From Apricaphanius iberus (taxonomy: Eukaryota > Chordata > Actinopteri > Cyprinodontiformes > Aphaniidae): a DNA stretch of 64,000 nucleotides. Below, one piece after another: positions 1 through 12,104 of this stretch. The DNA lies in NCBI GenBank assembly GCA_028564705.1, contig JAPXFQ010002688.1, positions 1,240,001 to 1,304,000 on the forward strand, in the 5' to 3' direction. Both the position numbers and the translations under genes were made by a program. Numbering within the stretch: position 1 is the stretch's first letter; each line of letters begins with the position of its first letter. The notes under the pieces were generated by a model, which searched no databases, was not told where the DNA came from, and worked only from the letters and a program-made list of their open reading frames with translations.

Positions 1-1030
1 GTGGTTTTTGCCGTAGTTTAATACCATGTAGTTAAATAGAAGTATAGATACAATTTCACGGCATCATTTATTGCTTAAGAAACATTCTCTGACTCCCACC
101 TAAATCGGGCCTGTGTTCCCCCTGCTACCGATCTTTCTGACTGCTTAAATACTTCTACACTGCCAGAGGTATAAGCTGCCCCCAAAGTCCTGACCTTCAT
201 TCATCTCTTTGATAGCTGTTCTTAAGAGGAGCATGCCACAGGGTCCACATCTCAGAAAAAAAAAATCTACTTTCTGTAAGAAAAATAGGCCTTGAAGCCA
301 ATCTTTCTTCCGGAGCAGGTTGGTTAGTTCCTGTGTACCTGTACTCCCCTAACTTTCCAAAAGCCTTGGCTCTGCCAGGTACACACACTCAAAGGTACAT
401 GAAAGCCCAGCGTATTGTGTGCAAAATCCCTGCTGAGGTCTGATTGCTCTTGTTTGCAGAGGATTCGGGAGCTGCAATAACGCCCTTCGTATCTTCTTCC
501 CTGCCTTTGCTGTTGTTATTCCCATAACAGCGAGCTGCACCGTTTAACCCTCTTCAGAGATTGAGGTTGCAGTTAAAAGAACACCTCTTTTGTCTCAGCA
601 TGCAGAACATGCATACAGCACCTATTGACTCAGGAGCACGGATGGGGTGCGGGGTCTTGGGAGCCATAAGCGAAGCTTTGTAGCTCTCTGCTGCTACACT
701 TTGCTTGTCTGTTGCTGAAGACTAAAAAGCAAATGTACCGCAGGCGTTCCCCTGGGTATAGTATTGTGGCTGTCGCTGTCTTTCCCCCACGCCTATTCTT
801 CCCGTCCCCCTCACCGCCTCTCCCCATTCCCAATTTCACATGCATAAATAGATCAGGGAATACATAAATCAAAATAAAGATGACAGCAGGAGCGATTTAG
901 AGTCGGAAGAAACGGCAATAAAACTCCATCAAAGTGTCGTTTGAGAATGGCGGTGCAGACCCTGGGGCTGCTGAGCAGCAATCAGAGGAGGCACACAGCC
1001 AATCCGTGGTAGGCTGGCAGAGAAGACGCC

Positions 1031-1046
1031 AGTTGTCATGACAACT
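1031..1046. promoter_or_regulatory. 16-bp perfect palindrome, RFX X-box-like
   Basis: AGTTGTCATGACAACT is its own reverse complement. Its core GTTGTCATGACAAC differs from the classic RFX-binding X-box GTTGCCATGGCAAC only by a symmetric pair of changes. It sits in a non-repeat stretch that also has CCAAT near 1000 and a TATATA near 1052. RFX binding is inference from the motif alone. Confidence 0.45.
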
Positions 1047-2269
1047 TGTTATATAGCCTGTGCGTGTATCAGAAAGATTTTCATGTAGGTGTCAAAGGGA
1101 ACATTTTAGGAAAGTGTACACTGCTTGTTCACACACTTAAAAAGGCTAAAGATCGTACTTATCACTCATCATACAAAAGTGGATCAAATCCCTATTTCGG
1201 TGTTATTAGGCATAATATAACATAAGCAATAGTCGCCCAATGTTTGGGCTAAACCTATTTTATTTTATTTTTTCCACATTTACCACCAGGAACAAGATTG
1301 TACACCTGCACAACACCGAGATAAGCCGATCTACAATAGGATCGACTATTGGAGCAATTATTAGATGATAGAATAAATACAAGATAAATACTGGGACTCA
1401 GTACTATATTTCACCTCGTAGAATACACGGGATCATAGACTGATATATTCTTAGCCAACATTAGAGATTTAGACTATACCGGCCTACATGTGTACATGTG
1501 ATTGTGTTTGTTGACATCATCAAACTGCGCCTACTTTAAACCAGGAATGCAAGGAGGATCAACACTGATCAGGGTTCGTTTTTACCCTGGATATTGTAAG
1601 TTTAAAATTAGCTCTTTTCTATTTAATGCAAATGAAACCTGTTGAGGCGTTTTAGTCCAAATATTGTTTTTATGATCGTGATCTACAACAACTAATCTAC
1701 AACAATCGATCTACAGCCATCATCAGCTACAGCAACTCCTTGAAGAAAGAATTAGTTATGAGCTACAACGACACTTAAGTTCCCTCTGGGGTCAATAAAG
1801 TATTTATGAATTTTAATTTTGAATTTGATAAATAAGTATTCAGGAAAGCAGGAAGAAATGTTATTTTCAGTCAGAATAATATAGATTTTTTTTTATTTCA
1901 CAACATTTAACTTGCATTTTATTTAAAATATCTTAATCTTTGTTTATTTTATGAGACTTTTTGTGTTGCATCTTTTGGATAAAGATTTATAAAACCTTAA
2001 AAATTACTTAAAAGATTTTTGTATTTTTCTTAATGTCTCCTTCACTATCCATCATGAAAAACTTTTTTTTGAATTACAATCGGTCTGACTTGTAAAAGAA
2101 AGCTGCATGTAAACATTTTCTCCATTGACTTCATAACTACAGACTTTGTTTTGTGCCTTGTATCTGGTATGTGTGAATTTTTCAAAAACAGTCAAATTGA
2201 TACATGTATGTGCCTCTGATTATATCTCAATGTAGATTTAAAGCCATTTTGCCCATACATACTTGAAAG

Positions 2270-2640
2270 GTCCTCCTGGTTAAGTCAGCAAGTTTAGGCC
2301 TGTCTAAAGTTTGCCAGAGACTCTCTGGATGATCCAGATGAGGATTTGGTGAATGCCATGTGGTCAGATGAGACCAAAATACCCCTCTTTGGTATATACA
2401 CCAGTTGCTATGTTTGGAGTAAAAAGAATGCTGAGTTTTATGCCAAGAACACCATACCCACTGTGAAACATGTGGGTGGAAATATTATGGTTTGGGAATG
2501 CCTTTTTCTGAAGGGGACAGGAAAACTTATCTGTATAAAGAAAAGGAAGAATGGGGCCATGTATCATGAGATTTTGGAAGCGAACCTCTCATCAGTGAGA
2601 TCATTGAAGATGAAACGTCTGTGGATCCTTAAGCCTCCTA
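2270..2640 (+). pseudogene. Tc1-like transposase fragment
   Basis: The reading frame holds MWSDETKIPLFG, a motif beside the catalytic Asp of Tc1 transposases, then VWSKKNAEFYAKNTIPTVKH and GGNIMVWECLF. This is the middle of a DD34E catalytic domain. No terminal repeats are visible, and the third catalytic acidic residue is not reached before the frame degenerates. It is a dead remnant in the tle5 intron. Confidence 0.85.
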
Positions 2641-3859
2641 TTGTAAGCTTCTGATTTTAAGTGATCATCCTTTCCTGGCTTCTTGGGTCTATCTTGCACC
2701 TGAAAGCAATGTCCTGATACATGAAACTACTATATTTTATAATGGGACATGTTGTCTTTCTTGATAAAGAAAATAAATCCTAAAAATGTATATATGCACA
2801 GGCGGGATGTTGGAACTGGAACTACCAGTCAGGTTTTCTGCAAGACAAATGTCTTTTTGTGGCTAAATATCTTCCATCCATGATGCCAAATTCAAATTTA
2901 GAGAAAAGAATGAGCAGTTGGTTAAATCTGGAATAACAGAGGCAGGTGATTATTATAGGAGCAGCATAGTGCAGTGTGTCATGATTGAGCTCACATCATT
3001 GACTGAGTGCAACATGATGTTCAGTCTGCGAGTTAAGACTATTTATGATGCAGACTGAGCCAGCACTCTCTGTAATCGAGCTGTCATTCGTGTAGACAGC
3101 CGAGAAGAACATCCCAGCATAAATATACACACCATCAAGCAGGCTACAGACTTATCTTGAATCTAAACCTTTCCACCATGTGTGTGCATATATGGTTAAG
3201 CCTTACCGATAACTGGGGATAAATGACACCGTCAGAGGCTGACAGGTTTTAACTGGCTGCTTCAGTCAAACACTATGTTGAGACTATTTTTGTCATTTTT
3301 ATTTGACAATGAGGCTGACTTGTTGACGTGTTCCCCTTTGTCATGCCGCATCGTATGACAACATCACTGACATGATTGCAGTTAATGGCTGTCACAGGGT
3401 CTGGGTTGCAGGAAATGCTGTAACACTACTCTCATACATTGTACTTCACTGCTGCTTGTCTGCATATGGAAGCATATTTTATTTGAGCTAGATCCCAGAG
3501 TTCAGGACAAGTTTATCTCAGAAAACCAGAACTAGTGAAACCCCGTCCTGCCAGTCAGCCCCTGTCATACATAGTGAAGTGCTGCCGCTGACTTCTAAAG
3601 GGGATGATGATGATAATGATGAGAGTGGCAAAGATGATTCAGATTATTTGGGTGAGGGAGATGATGAAAATGTGCTGATGGTAATGAAAATGAAGTAGGT
3701 TTTTTAGTGATGATGGAAGTTATGAGAGTGGTGAAAGAAAGTGAAATGGGTAATCAGGATACAGGGGGTTAGAAAAGTCACCTAGTGTCAGTACTTTAGA
3801 AGAAAGACTGTCAAGCTGAATAACAAGTTGACTTTGTCCCTCTCTCTCTTTCTCCGCAG

Positions 3860-3923
3860 TTTAAAGCTTGAATGCGACAAGTTAGCGAGTGAGAAGTCAG
3901 AGATGCAGCGTCATTATATTATG
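3860..3923 (+). CDS. tle5: tle5 coding exon, Q domain part 1
   Basis: This is an internal 64-bp exon of TLE5 (AES), a short nuclear Groucho/TLE corepressor. The first base completes a Ser codon begun in the previous exon, and 21 codons follow: LKLECDKLASEKSEMQRHYI and then M. This is the coiled-coil Q (tetramerisation) region used by TLE proteins to self-associate and to bind TCF/LEF factors. The acceptor is a pyrimidine-rich tract ending ccgcag at 3859, and the donor is gtgagt at 3924. The choice of CDKLASEKSEM rather than CEKLASEKTEM, as I recall the family, favours TLE5 over TLE1-4. One conservative change, HYIM for the usual HYVM, is visible. The preceding exons, for roughly the first 40 residues, are not in the window. 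Confidence 0.95.
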
Positions 3924-4617
3924 GTGAGTTAACCTGTGCAAAAGTATTCTGCACTTACATGTAATATTTTTCCTTTATTTCAGTGTTGTATTTAAATCAT
4001 GTAGAAATGCTTTTTGCAGTGTTTTTGATTTTTATTACATTGTGTATATTGAGCTACAGGATGTAAAGTTAACAAAAAATGAAACAGAGCTGTTGCTGAA
4101 TAAATTTGTTTGGATTACCTACTCTTGATATGCAGGAAAAATATATTTTTTTACGTTTTTCCTAACTAGCTTCAAAACTGACTACTTATTAGCCCTACAT
4201 CTATTAAATCAACAGAAAACACTATCATGCTGTTTCTAATTGCATTTTTTTAAAAATCTTTAAGAACCCGTATCTTAAATATTCTATATTAAAAAATGGC
4301 ATCCTTTTTTTTTATTTACTGATGGATTTAAAATTTTTGTTTTGTGATGTTTATTCAGAAGAAAACTGTATTATTCAAGCTTCCCATACAGTGTGGAAAA
4401 CTAAGACCATGAAGCGATGTCATTTTTGAGATATCGTTTTATCCCAATTCCCAGTTATGTTGCTGTATTTCTCCCTGTGTGTGCGAACAAAAGCCTCCTC
4501 TCTCTCCCTGCTCTAAGCGAATCGCCCCTACCCTCCCCTACCTCCAGCTTCGCATGTGTACAACCTGTAAACAAGCATGGCATTGCCGTGTCTGAGCGTA
4601 ACTGAGGATTTTGTTCC

Positions 4618-4803
4618 GAAGTGAAAGTCCTTATCCATTGTACTGAACTGGTTTTGATTTTACCAGACGACAAAGAGCAAACAAATGTAATTTTCAAACT
4701 TTGCAAGGAGAGCATCAAGGCAAGTGATCGCAACACCATAAACTTGTTAAATCACTTGAAGAGAAAACATCGGAAACAACACAGTGAGCTAACGAGCAGC
4801 TAA
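4618..4803 (+). pseudogene. hAT transposase N-terminal BED zinc-finger fragment
   Basis: The frame ends with KLCKESIKASDRNTINLLNH and then LKRKHRKQH. This is the C-x2-C...H-x4-H layout of a BED zinc finger as found at the start of fish hAT transposases. The first Cys appears to be Phe (FKLC where CKLC is usual), so the finger is broken. The frame stops soon after, and no catalytic region follows. Confidence 0.65.
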
Positions 4804-4853
4804 AGCTATTAAACCCAACAGCAGCAGTGGTGGCTAGTGCTTCTTCTTCTTAA

Positions 4854-5447
4854 GCCACGTCCACACTAAGCCGGATAACGCCTTAAATGTATTATTATTT
4901 AGTCTACACCCCCCTATCGTCCACACTAACCCGGTGTCGTTTAAGGTCTGTGGCTGGATAACTATTAGCCGGGTAAGAAAGCCGTGCAAATCTTAATTCA
5001 ACGGCTAAACGAGCTAGTGTGGACAACTTCCCCGGATAATGAAAGGAAGTGGCGTCAATGAATGCTGCGTCAATAACAATACGACACTACAGACAAAGGC
5101 AACAGCAAAGAGTAATAAATCGATCTAGTCGTCTGTCCACACCAAAAACTCTCTCTTCTTCTGAGCAGCTATTGTTCTCTTCGGTTAACGGGACAAGCCG
5201 ATATGCACTGTGCTGTAGAGCTACTTATATATATATATATGTTATGTAGGCGCTGGCGTCACGTAGATTATACGCGTGTTTCATGCGTCTTTTTGCTCAT
5301 GCCCGGTATTTGCACAGGTCGGTATGGGATTGCGCAATCATGGGACCTTAAACGGACCTTAAACGGGGCGTAAATGCTCGTGTTGAGTGGATAACATTAG
5401 GCGTCTAACTCCCCGTATAACCTTATCGGCTTAGTGTGGACGTAGCC
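4854..5447. mobile_element. MITE-like element with ~26-bp terminal inverted repeats
   Basis: The left end GCCACGTCCACACTAAGCCG is mirrored by the right end CGGCTTAGTGTGGACGTAGC. Both flanks carry the run TTCTTCTTCTTAA, so the insertion may lie in a CTT repeat. The immediate flanks are TAA and TTA. TWA flanks and length suggest a Harbinger-like nonautonomous element, but the class is not certain. The interior repeats the half-motif in both orientations, for example near 4920 and 5030. Confidence 0.75.
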
Positions 5448-5667
5448 TTAGTTCTTCTTCTTAATTCAGCAAACGCTAGAAAAAATAATTATATAACTCA
5501 GTCCCTACGACACAGACGGCAAACTGTCCGCGCTATTAGTTGTCCAGCTGCCTTTTTTTTCCAAAACACCGCCATTAGACGCATGTAAGCTGAATGCACA
5601 GAGAGTTGCAGGGAATATTAAGAATATGTTTGGATGGATGGAAGAATAATTAGAACTGCTTACACTA

Positions 5668-6894
5668 CAGTTGTGGCCAAAAGTTTTGAGAATGACATAA
5701 ATATTAGTTTTCACAAAGTTTGCTGCTAAACTGCTTTTAGATGTACATCAGTTGTTTCATACAGTACGTTTCAAAGGCTTTTATCGACAATTACATGACA
5801 TTTATGCAAAGAGTCAGTATTTGCAGTGTTGGCCCTTCTTTTTTAGGACCTCTGCAATTCGACTGGGCATGCTCTCAATCAACTTCTGGGCCAAATCCTG
5901 ACTGATAGCAACCCATTCTTTCATAATCACTTCTTGGAGTTTCAGAATTAGTGGGTTTTTGTTTGTCCACCCGACTCTTAAGGATTAACCACAAATTCTC
6001 AATGGGATTAAGATATGGGGATTTTCCATGCCATGGACCCAAAATTTCAACGTTTTGGTCCCTGAGCCACTTAGTTATCACTTTTACCTTTTGGCACGGT
6101 GCTCCATCGTGCTGGAAAATGCATTATTCTTCACCAAACTGTTGTTGAATTGTTGGAAGAAGTTGTTGTTGGAGGGTATTTTATCAATCTGTCCCTGATG
6201 TGTTTTTTGCGAGAGAAGTGGCTTCTTTGCTAACCTTTTTGACACCAGGCCATCTTCCAAAAGTATTCACCTCACTGTGCGTGCAGATGCGCTCACACCT
6301 GCACCTCTGCACTGGTGGCACTCTGATCCTGCAGCTGAATCCTCTTTAGGAGACAATCCTGGTGCTTGCTGGACTTTCTTGGATGCCCTGAAGCCTTCTT
6401 AACAAGAACTGAACCTCTTTCCTCGAAGTTCTTGATAATCCTATAAATTGTTAATTTAGGTGCAATCTTAGTAGCCTCAATATCCTTGCCTGTGAAGCCA
6501 TTTTTATGCAACGCAATGATAGCTGCACGCGTTTCTTTGCAGGTCACCATGGTTAACAATGGAAGAACAATGATTCAAGCATCACCCTCCTTTTAACATG
6601 TCAAGTCTGCCATTCTAACCCAATCAGCCAGACATAATGATCCCCAATCTTTTATGCTCGTCAACATTCTCACCTGAGTTAACAAGACGATTACTGAATT
6701 GATCTCAGCAGGTCCTTTAATGACAGCAATGAAATGCAGTGGAATTTTCAATAGCAAAGAAGGACTATACAATTAATCTGATCACTGTTCATAACATTTT
6801 GGATTATATCCACATATGCTATTATAAAAACTTAAGCAGAAACTTTTCCAATATCCAATATTTATGTAATTCTCATAACTTTTAGCCACGACTG
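5668..6894 (-). mobile_element. Tc1-like element with internal deletion
   Basis: The ends are CAGTTGTGGCCAAAAGTTTT on the left and the complementary ..AAAACTTTTAGCCACGACTG type on the right, flanked by TA at 5666-5667 and 6895-6896. The transposase runs on the - strand. The N-terminal helix-turn-helix part lies at about 6293-6559 (CKETRAAIIALHKNGFTGKD). The C-terminal part with SPYLNPIENLWLILKSRVD lies at about 5875-6081. At about 1.23 kb it is shorter than a usual 1.6-kb Tc1 element, and the catalytic middle is lost or shortened. Confidence 0.9.
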
Positions 6895-7443
6895 TACACT
6901 CGACCTTCGTTTGTATTAGGCAGCTTTATGTGTGCCTGTTTGTAACATCGGGATTCTGCAAAAACCATTTGAACCAGTTAAAGCTGCATTAACCCCATTG
7001 TCAGAGGATTATTGATTGTCGTATTATAGATTGCACAATACATCTTGCAATATATTTGCAGCTGCATGTTAGTCTTTTATTTTAATTTTTTTTTATTCTG
7101 TTTGCTCAATATCATATTTTTAAACTAAAGTAAGTTCATGTTTGCTTTCTGTTTTAGTAGACAAGTCAAGATTAAAATTTTATATAATACATTTAACCTC
7201 TTAAACCCTAGGCCTATTCTGAAGCCTGTTTCTCGAAAAATGCTTACCCATGGAAAATGATTACATTTCAGCAACCAAAAGGAGTATTTGAATCATTTTG
7301 GCGTAATTTTAAAGGTAACATTCAGTAGAATTGATAGGTGTGTCAATATGCATATTATCTGTATATAATACTACTATTACTGTTACTATTTCTATCACTA
7401 CTCATTTCTGTGTCCCCCAATTGGGGGACGCTAGGGTCTAAAG

Positions 7444-7644
7444 CAGGGGCGGGGAACCCTGGACCTCGAGGGCCGCATTCCTCTAACTTTTCCAGGCAAC
7501 CCTGCTTCAACACACCTGACTCAAATCAAATGGATCCAACAGCCAATGAAGTTTTGCACAATTAGTTCTTCATTTTATTCAGGTGTGTTTGCGCAGGGAG
7601 ACATGGAAACCTTGCAGGATGAAGGCCAAGGTTCCCCACCCCTG
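7444..7644. mobile_element. 201-bp nonautonomous hAT element with 8-bp TSD
   Basis: The left end CAGGGGCGGGGAACCCTGG and the right end CCAAGGTTCCCCACCCCTG are inverted repeats, 17 of 19 matching. They are flanked by the direct repeat GTCTAAAG at 7436-7443 and 7645-7652. An 8-bp duplication and CAGGGG ends mark the hAT superfamily. There is no coding capacity. The intact duplication implies a fairly young insertion. Confidence 0.92.
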
Positions 7645-7930
7645 GTCTAAAGGGTTAAATACTTTATTATGTTGATGTATTTTTCAATTAGGTTTTTTGA
7701 AAAATGAAAAATACTTATAGTTTCATTTAGAATTTTCAGTGCATTTCTATAAGCTCTGTTGTGAGATAGCCATATAAGTATTTTAGCCCTGTGCTGGTTG
7801 TCCCAAATTGGAATGAATTTATTTATTTAATGTTTCTTTTAAGTGTGATTTAAGTTTTGTTGCCCATCATTTTAAAAAAATCGTGATAAAACCAAAATCG
7901 TGATATTCTATTTTTGCCATATTGCCCACT

Positions 7931-7932
<2 letters not shown>

Positions 7933-7967
<35 letters not shown>
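7933..7967. repeat. (TA)n microsatellite
   Basis: About 17 uninterrupted TA units lie within the tle5 intron. Confidence 0.97.
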
Positions 7968-7970
<3 letters not shown>

Positions 7971-8462
7971 TTTGATTTTAATATTCCCAGGTTTTAATAG
8001 TTACGGGGGAACAAAAGTAGATAAATATTTGTATCTCCAGACTTTTCCTAATCCCATTGTCCCAAATGTTCTATCTGTCCATTTTTTCCCCCCATCAAAT
8101 CCGTTTTTCCATCGGTCTTCCTTTTAATACAAAAAATATTATTATAACTGTTGCTAAAAAAACGGTATGATTTACTTATTGTTTTGATCAGGCTACAAAT
8201 CTATACATAAACACAGTAGTAAAAGTAGTACTTTCCCAATACTAATTAGTTAGGATATTATAAATACTAACTGGTTAATTAGTCCTTCTATATGCTCTCC
8301 ATTTGACTGCTCTACAGACATGTCATTCATAGCTTACCAAAACTAGTTTGTCAACTGCTTCACCTTAGTAAGAGTGAGCTTAGAAATTTATAAGCAGCAG
8401 AAATTTGACTAGGAGTGCATATATAACATTTCTACCTCGCTAGCCATTTATCTAGTCTCTAT

Positions 8463-8660
8463 GTGTCTCTCTCTCTCTATCGATCTCTATCTCTCTCTCT
8501 TTCTATGTCTATATCTCTTTCTCTCCAATTTGAGCTGTTTAACTTGAGCTGTACTCCTCAACAAACTTTGACCAACATTTTTGCAGTCACAGTTTACTTT
8601 CGGTCAGTTTTGCAAAAAAAAAAAAAAAACACACAACAAAAAAAACCTTTTTGTGTTTTG
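8463..8660. repeat. (CT)n-rich tract and poly-A stretch
   Basis: CT/CTAT repeats run from 8463 to about 8525, and an A run with AC interruptions spans about 8615-8646. No coding function is supported. Confidence 0.8.
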
Positions 8661-8842
8661 ATTAAACGTCAAAAGACCGTTTTAAATCAAGGCTAAAAAC
8701 CAATCTGTTAGGAGCTGCCTTTGAGTAATGTTTTAATGTACCAGATGTGTTGTTTGGTTTAAGCTTTATTGCTGTTTTTATCGAAAGCACCTCGAATTGG
8801 CTTGTTGAAAGTGTGCTATACAAATAAAATTGCCCGGCCTTG
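8660..8842 (+). mobile_element. L2-like LINE 3' end
   Basis: The text around GGAGCTGCCTTTGAGT is the end of the LINE ORF2, and GAAAGTGTGCTATACAAATA followed by AAATTGCC is the typical L2/Rex-like tail. The same tail recurs at 12900-12967, 27365-27437 and, inverted, at 40907-40960. Confidence 0.8.
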
Positions 8843-9955
8843 ACAGAGTGTTCACTTACAGCCTTATATTGTATACCAGTGTCTGGCAGATTGCAGTGTA
8901 ATGAAATAATCAATTTTATCTATGTCACCAATCAGTGGTCGTAGTTTTCAGGTCAAAATGTGTTTCTAATTGTGGGTAAGTCGTTTCTTAACCAACTCCT
9001 TTCATTTCCGCTGAGTCCATCTCCTTCCGTCTCTCTCTATGCACACACACATTTACACACAAACAAAGATGTGCCTGCTTGCTCTCTGCTCCACCTCAGG
9101 GCTAATCTCATTGTTGCTAGCCATAGCTGTGTTGCCGTCTGATGTTTTGCCTCTAATTGATCCTCTGACTACCTTTAATCTCATCTAATCTGTGCTGCGG
9201 CACTGCTCTCTCCATCATCAGCAAGCCAACAGAAACACACAGAATCCAGACTCAATTGCCGTTTGTCTCTTTCAGGCACACACGAGTAGGTATAGGTTAT
9301 TGCGCACACTCATTATCAGCCTTCCCTACAGCACATATAGCTTATAAAAAAGACAAGAATTCCCCAGTTCAGAAAAGGTGTGGAAGGTATTTGTAGGGTT
9401 TAAATTGTATATGCCTTTGCATTTAGTATGATTAATAACTGGGTAATTTATCATTGGTTAAAATTTCGAGTATTTAGAGGGCTTGAATGAAGCCGTTTGC
9501 CCCAATTATTCAAGTTTCTATTTTTATGGTCGGGAAAATGTTCTGCTGAATACTTCCTGGCCCCCAGGCTGATGTTATCGATACAAAGTAATTGGAGGAA
9601 AATTGAGTGTTTTCATCAGTGTTCAGAATTTAGAGTTGAATGTTTGTGGTGCTCTGCTAGATGAAATAAAACTTGCAGCTGCTTCTTGGTGACGAATTGG
9701 AAGGGATCCTGTGTGAACCTGTGCCATTTATTTGTTTATCTGTAATGTGATCAAAGATGACTATGAATTTCTGCAGCCCCAAGTTTCTTTCTTTCTTTAG
9801 TTTGACTTATTATGATACCATAAATAAGCTTGACAGATCCTACATCCAGACAAGTTCTTAAATAAATGTCATTTAGTTTGATTTTTGTGACTGTGCCAAA
9901 ACACTAAAGTACTGCCAAAATTTTGCTCTGCAGGTTTGTTTAGCCATGCTCCAGT

Positions 9956-10534
9956 CAGTACGTTTTCATGCAGCAAGAGAAAGTCAAATTATTACCTTAG
10001 TCCGACTGAAATCACACGTTTAAAATGCATGTATACACTTTAATCCGGCTTGTATTGAACCGAATTAGATTTTCAGAAGCTCGCCTATTCTACCAAGATA
10101 GTGCGATTGGAATCGGACTTCTCTGCAGCCAGCCACTCGCCCACACTCGAATACCGCTTCGGGAAGTTAAGAGAGGCGGAAATGCAACCCAGCAATAACA
10201 GTATTGTTATAAGAGGCATATGCCATCTAAGAGAATCGTAAGTGGCAAATCAGTGCATGTGGACTTACGAAGAGGCGATGCGCTGTGACTGTGAACATTC
10301 TGCTTCACTCCCGCCAGCCTCTGTTTATGGCTGAGTGCAGCTCAAAGCTAACCGCTATAAGGCTAACATGCAGGGGCGAATGTCGCCATATATCGTCAGG
10401 GAGTCGAGCGTACTACATTTAATAATTTGATTTTCTGAGTGACTTATAAACTGGGACTCAGCTCACCATAAGGGGCAAGCCCTTAGTCTGATTGGACCAA
10501 AAAGCTTGATTTAGATGTGCATGTAAACGTATTG
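9956..10534. mobile_element. MITE with CAGTACGTTTACATGCA-type ends
   Basis: The left end CAGTACGTTTTCATGCA and the right end TGCATGTAAACGTATTG are imperfect inverted repeats. Inner segments also mirror each other: TTAGTCCGACT near 9997 and AGTCTGATTGGACC near 10486. There is no transposase. The superfamily is not certain. Confidence 0.65.
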
Positions 10535-12104
10535 ATTGTAGTCCTACCTACAAGCTGTTTTAGTTGGGATGTCTTTCACTTCAGCAGTGCTTAAAAAAAT
10601 TTTATGGATAAATTATGTGGTGTCAAACTGAGACGGGCCTTTGAAATGTTAACATGATATGTGTTATACATTGAAATGGTAAACACATATATGTTTTTAC
10701 CATCTTTCCAAGGTTGAGTTCATTTAGATGAAAGTAGCTAAAGGAACTAAAATTGGTAAATGAAATAGTACAAGCTCTAGCAGAAATTGATTTATTATTA
10801 CTGTATCAGCTGAACCATAACATTCAGATGTAAATTGAAATGTTATGATTCTTTTTTTCAAAGTTGGTATTAGTTATAGAAATATTTTTTTTCACAGTAG
10901 CAGACATACTGTGAGCACAAACAGGAATACAAATAACAGGGGATTTGTGTACTTCCAGTTTGTGCTGTTTTTGGTGTTTCTACATTTATAATATCTTCTG
11001 TGTGAACCGGGATTCTTATCTGTTACGACTGTGCATGGATAAAGATGTATCCTGAGTTGTAACCATCGTCCTAATTCCTCGCTCAAAATGTTTCTGTAAA
11101 ATTGAACTGTAAATGCAATATTCGAGAACCCCACACATGCATGCGTAGACCCAAACACACCTCCAATCCATCAGTTCTTGTATCCCCACAGCCACCTCCA
11201 TTCTCTTCCTCTAATAGCATATCAGGTTGCCCCACTCCCCCAGCCAATGGCAGCACCTCCATTTCCCCAGTGCTGTAATTACTTTAGGGAGCTTCCGCGT
11301 GGGCAGCTACGCGGAATACTGTGTGTGTGTGTTTTTCAGTGTAAAAGGATTATTGTGTGTGCGCTTGCATTGGTGCACAAGACCCTGTCAGCATGAGATT
11401 GCACTGAAAACAACAACGGCGCTTTTTTATGAAAGAGCAATTGAGGTACAGCGTTGTGTGTGTCTGCGTGAGAGGGAGGTGTGTTGTTTGTTTTCCAGTG
11501 ACAGAAGCAGACCCCTGCAGACAGAGTGGGTGATTAACAGGGTTGACGCCTGGAAGGTGGCCCTCTCATTAACACTGAACACACATACACACTTTGACAC
11601 AAAGGAGGCTTTTTTCCTGCTGTCTCCTTTTCTTTCGTCTGTTCCTTTTTTTTCTGTTGTTAAAATATGTTTGTAACGTTCAAATCTTTGATAGATTAAA
11701 GATCAAGATTTCAAACAGGTCATCTTGAGTCCAGGATACTTTGTGCTGAAATGGCACTTGATTATATATTTACGCTTAAATCATATATTCACTTCATATA
11801 AAATATGTTCCTATCAGTTATTCTTGTCATATGAATCGATCAAAGTCATGTAGGAACAGGCATTGGCTTATGCATTGTTCTGGTCTGGTAACTCCTTAAA
11901 AGCAGTACCATGAACAACCACATGAAAAAAGCTGGATACCAAATTGGAAATGTGTGTTTTAACATATAACATTTTATATATATAATCGTATAAAAAAACT
12001 GTAACAACCAAAGAAAGGGTCCTTTAATTTTTTTAACGAAACATAATATTTCTGCCTAAAAATAAATTGGGACACCTCTGTATTTATTCAACACTTAAAT
12101 ATCT

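Larger units (their letters stand above)
1..3859. other. tle5: tle5 upstream intron (partial), with possible regulatory DNA
   Basis: No tle5 exon 1 or 2 can be seen here, so this is read as the right part of an intron. Roughly 640-1080 is the least repeat-like part. It has CCAAT-like boxes, a 16-bp palindrome at 1031-1046 and a TATATA just after it. From 1100 on the DNA is AT-rich, with a Tc1 fragment at 2270-2640. The stretch 3600-3780 is purine-rich GAT/GAA repeats without a credible reading frame. Confidence 0.6.

Noticed and set aside
11227..11676. 149-codon + strand ORF
   Set aside because: Built over TG- and T-rich low-complexity DNA. No domain features.
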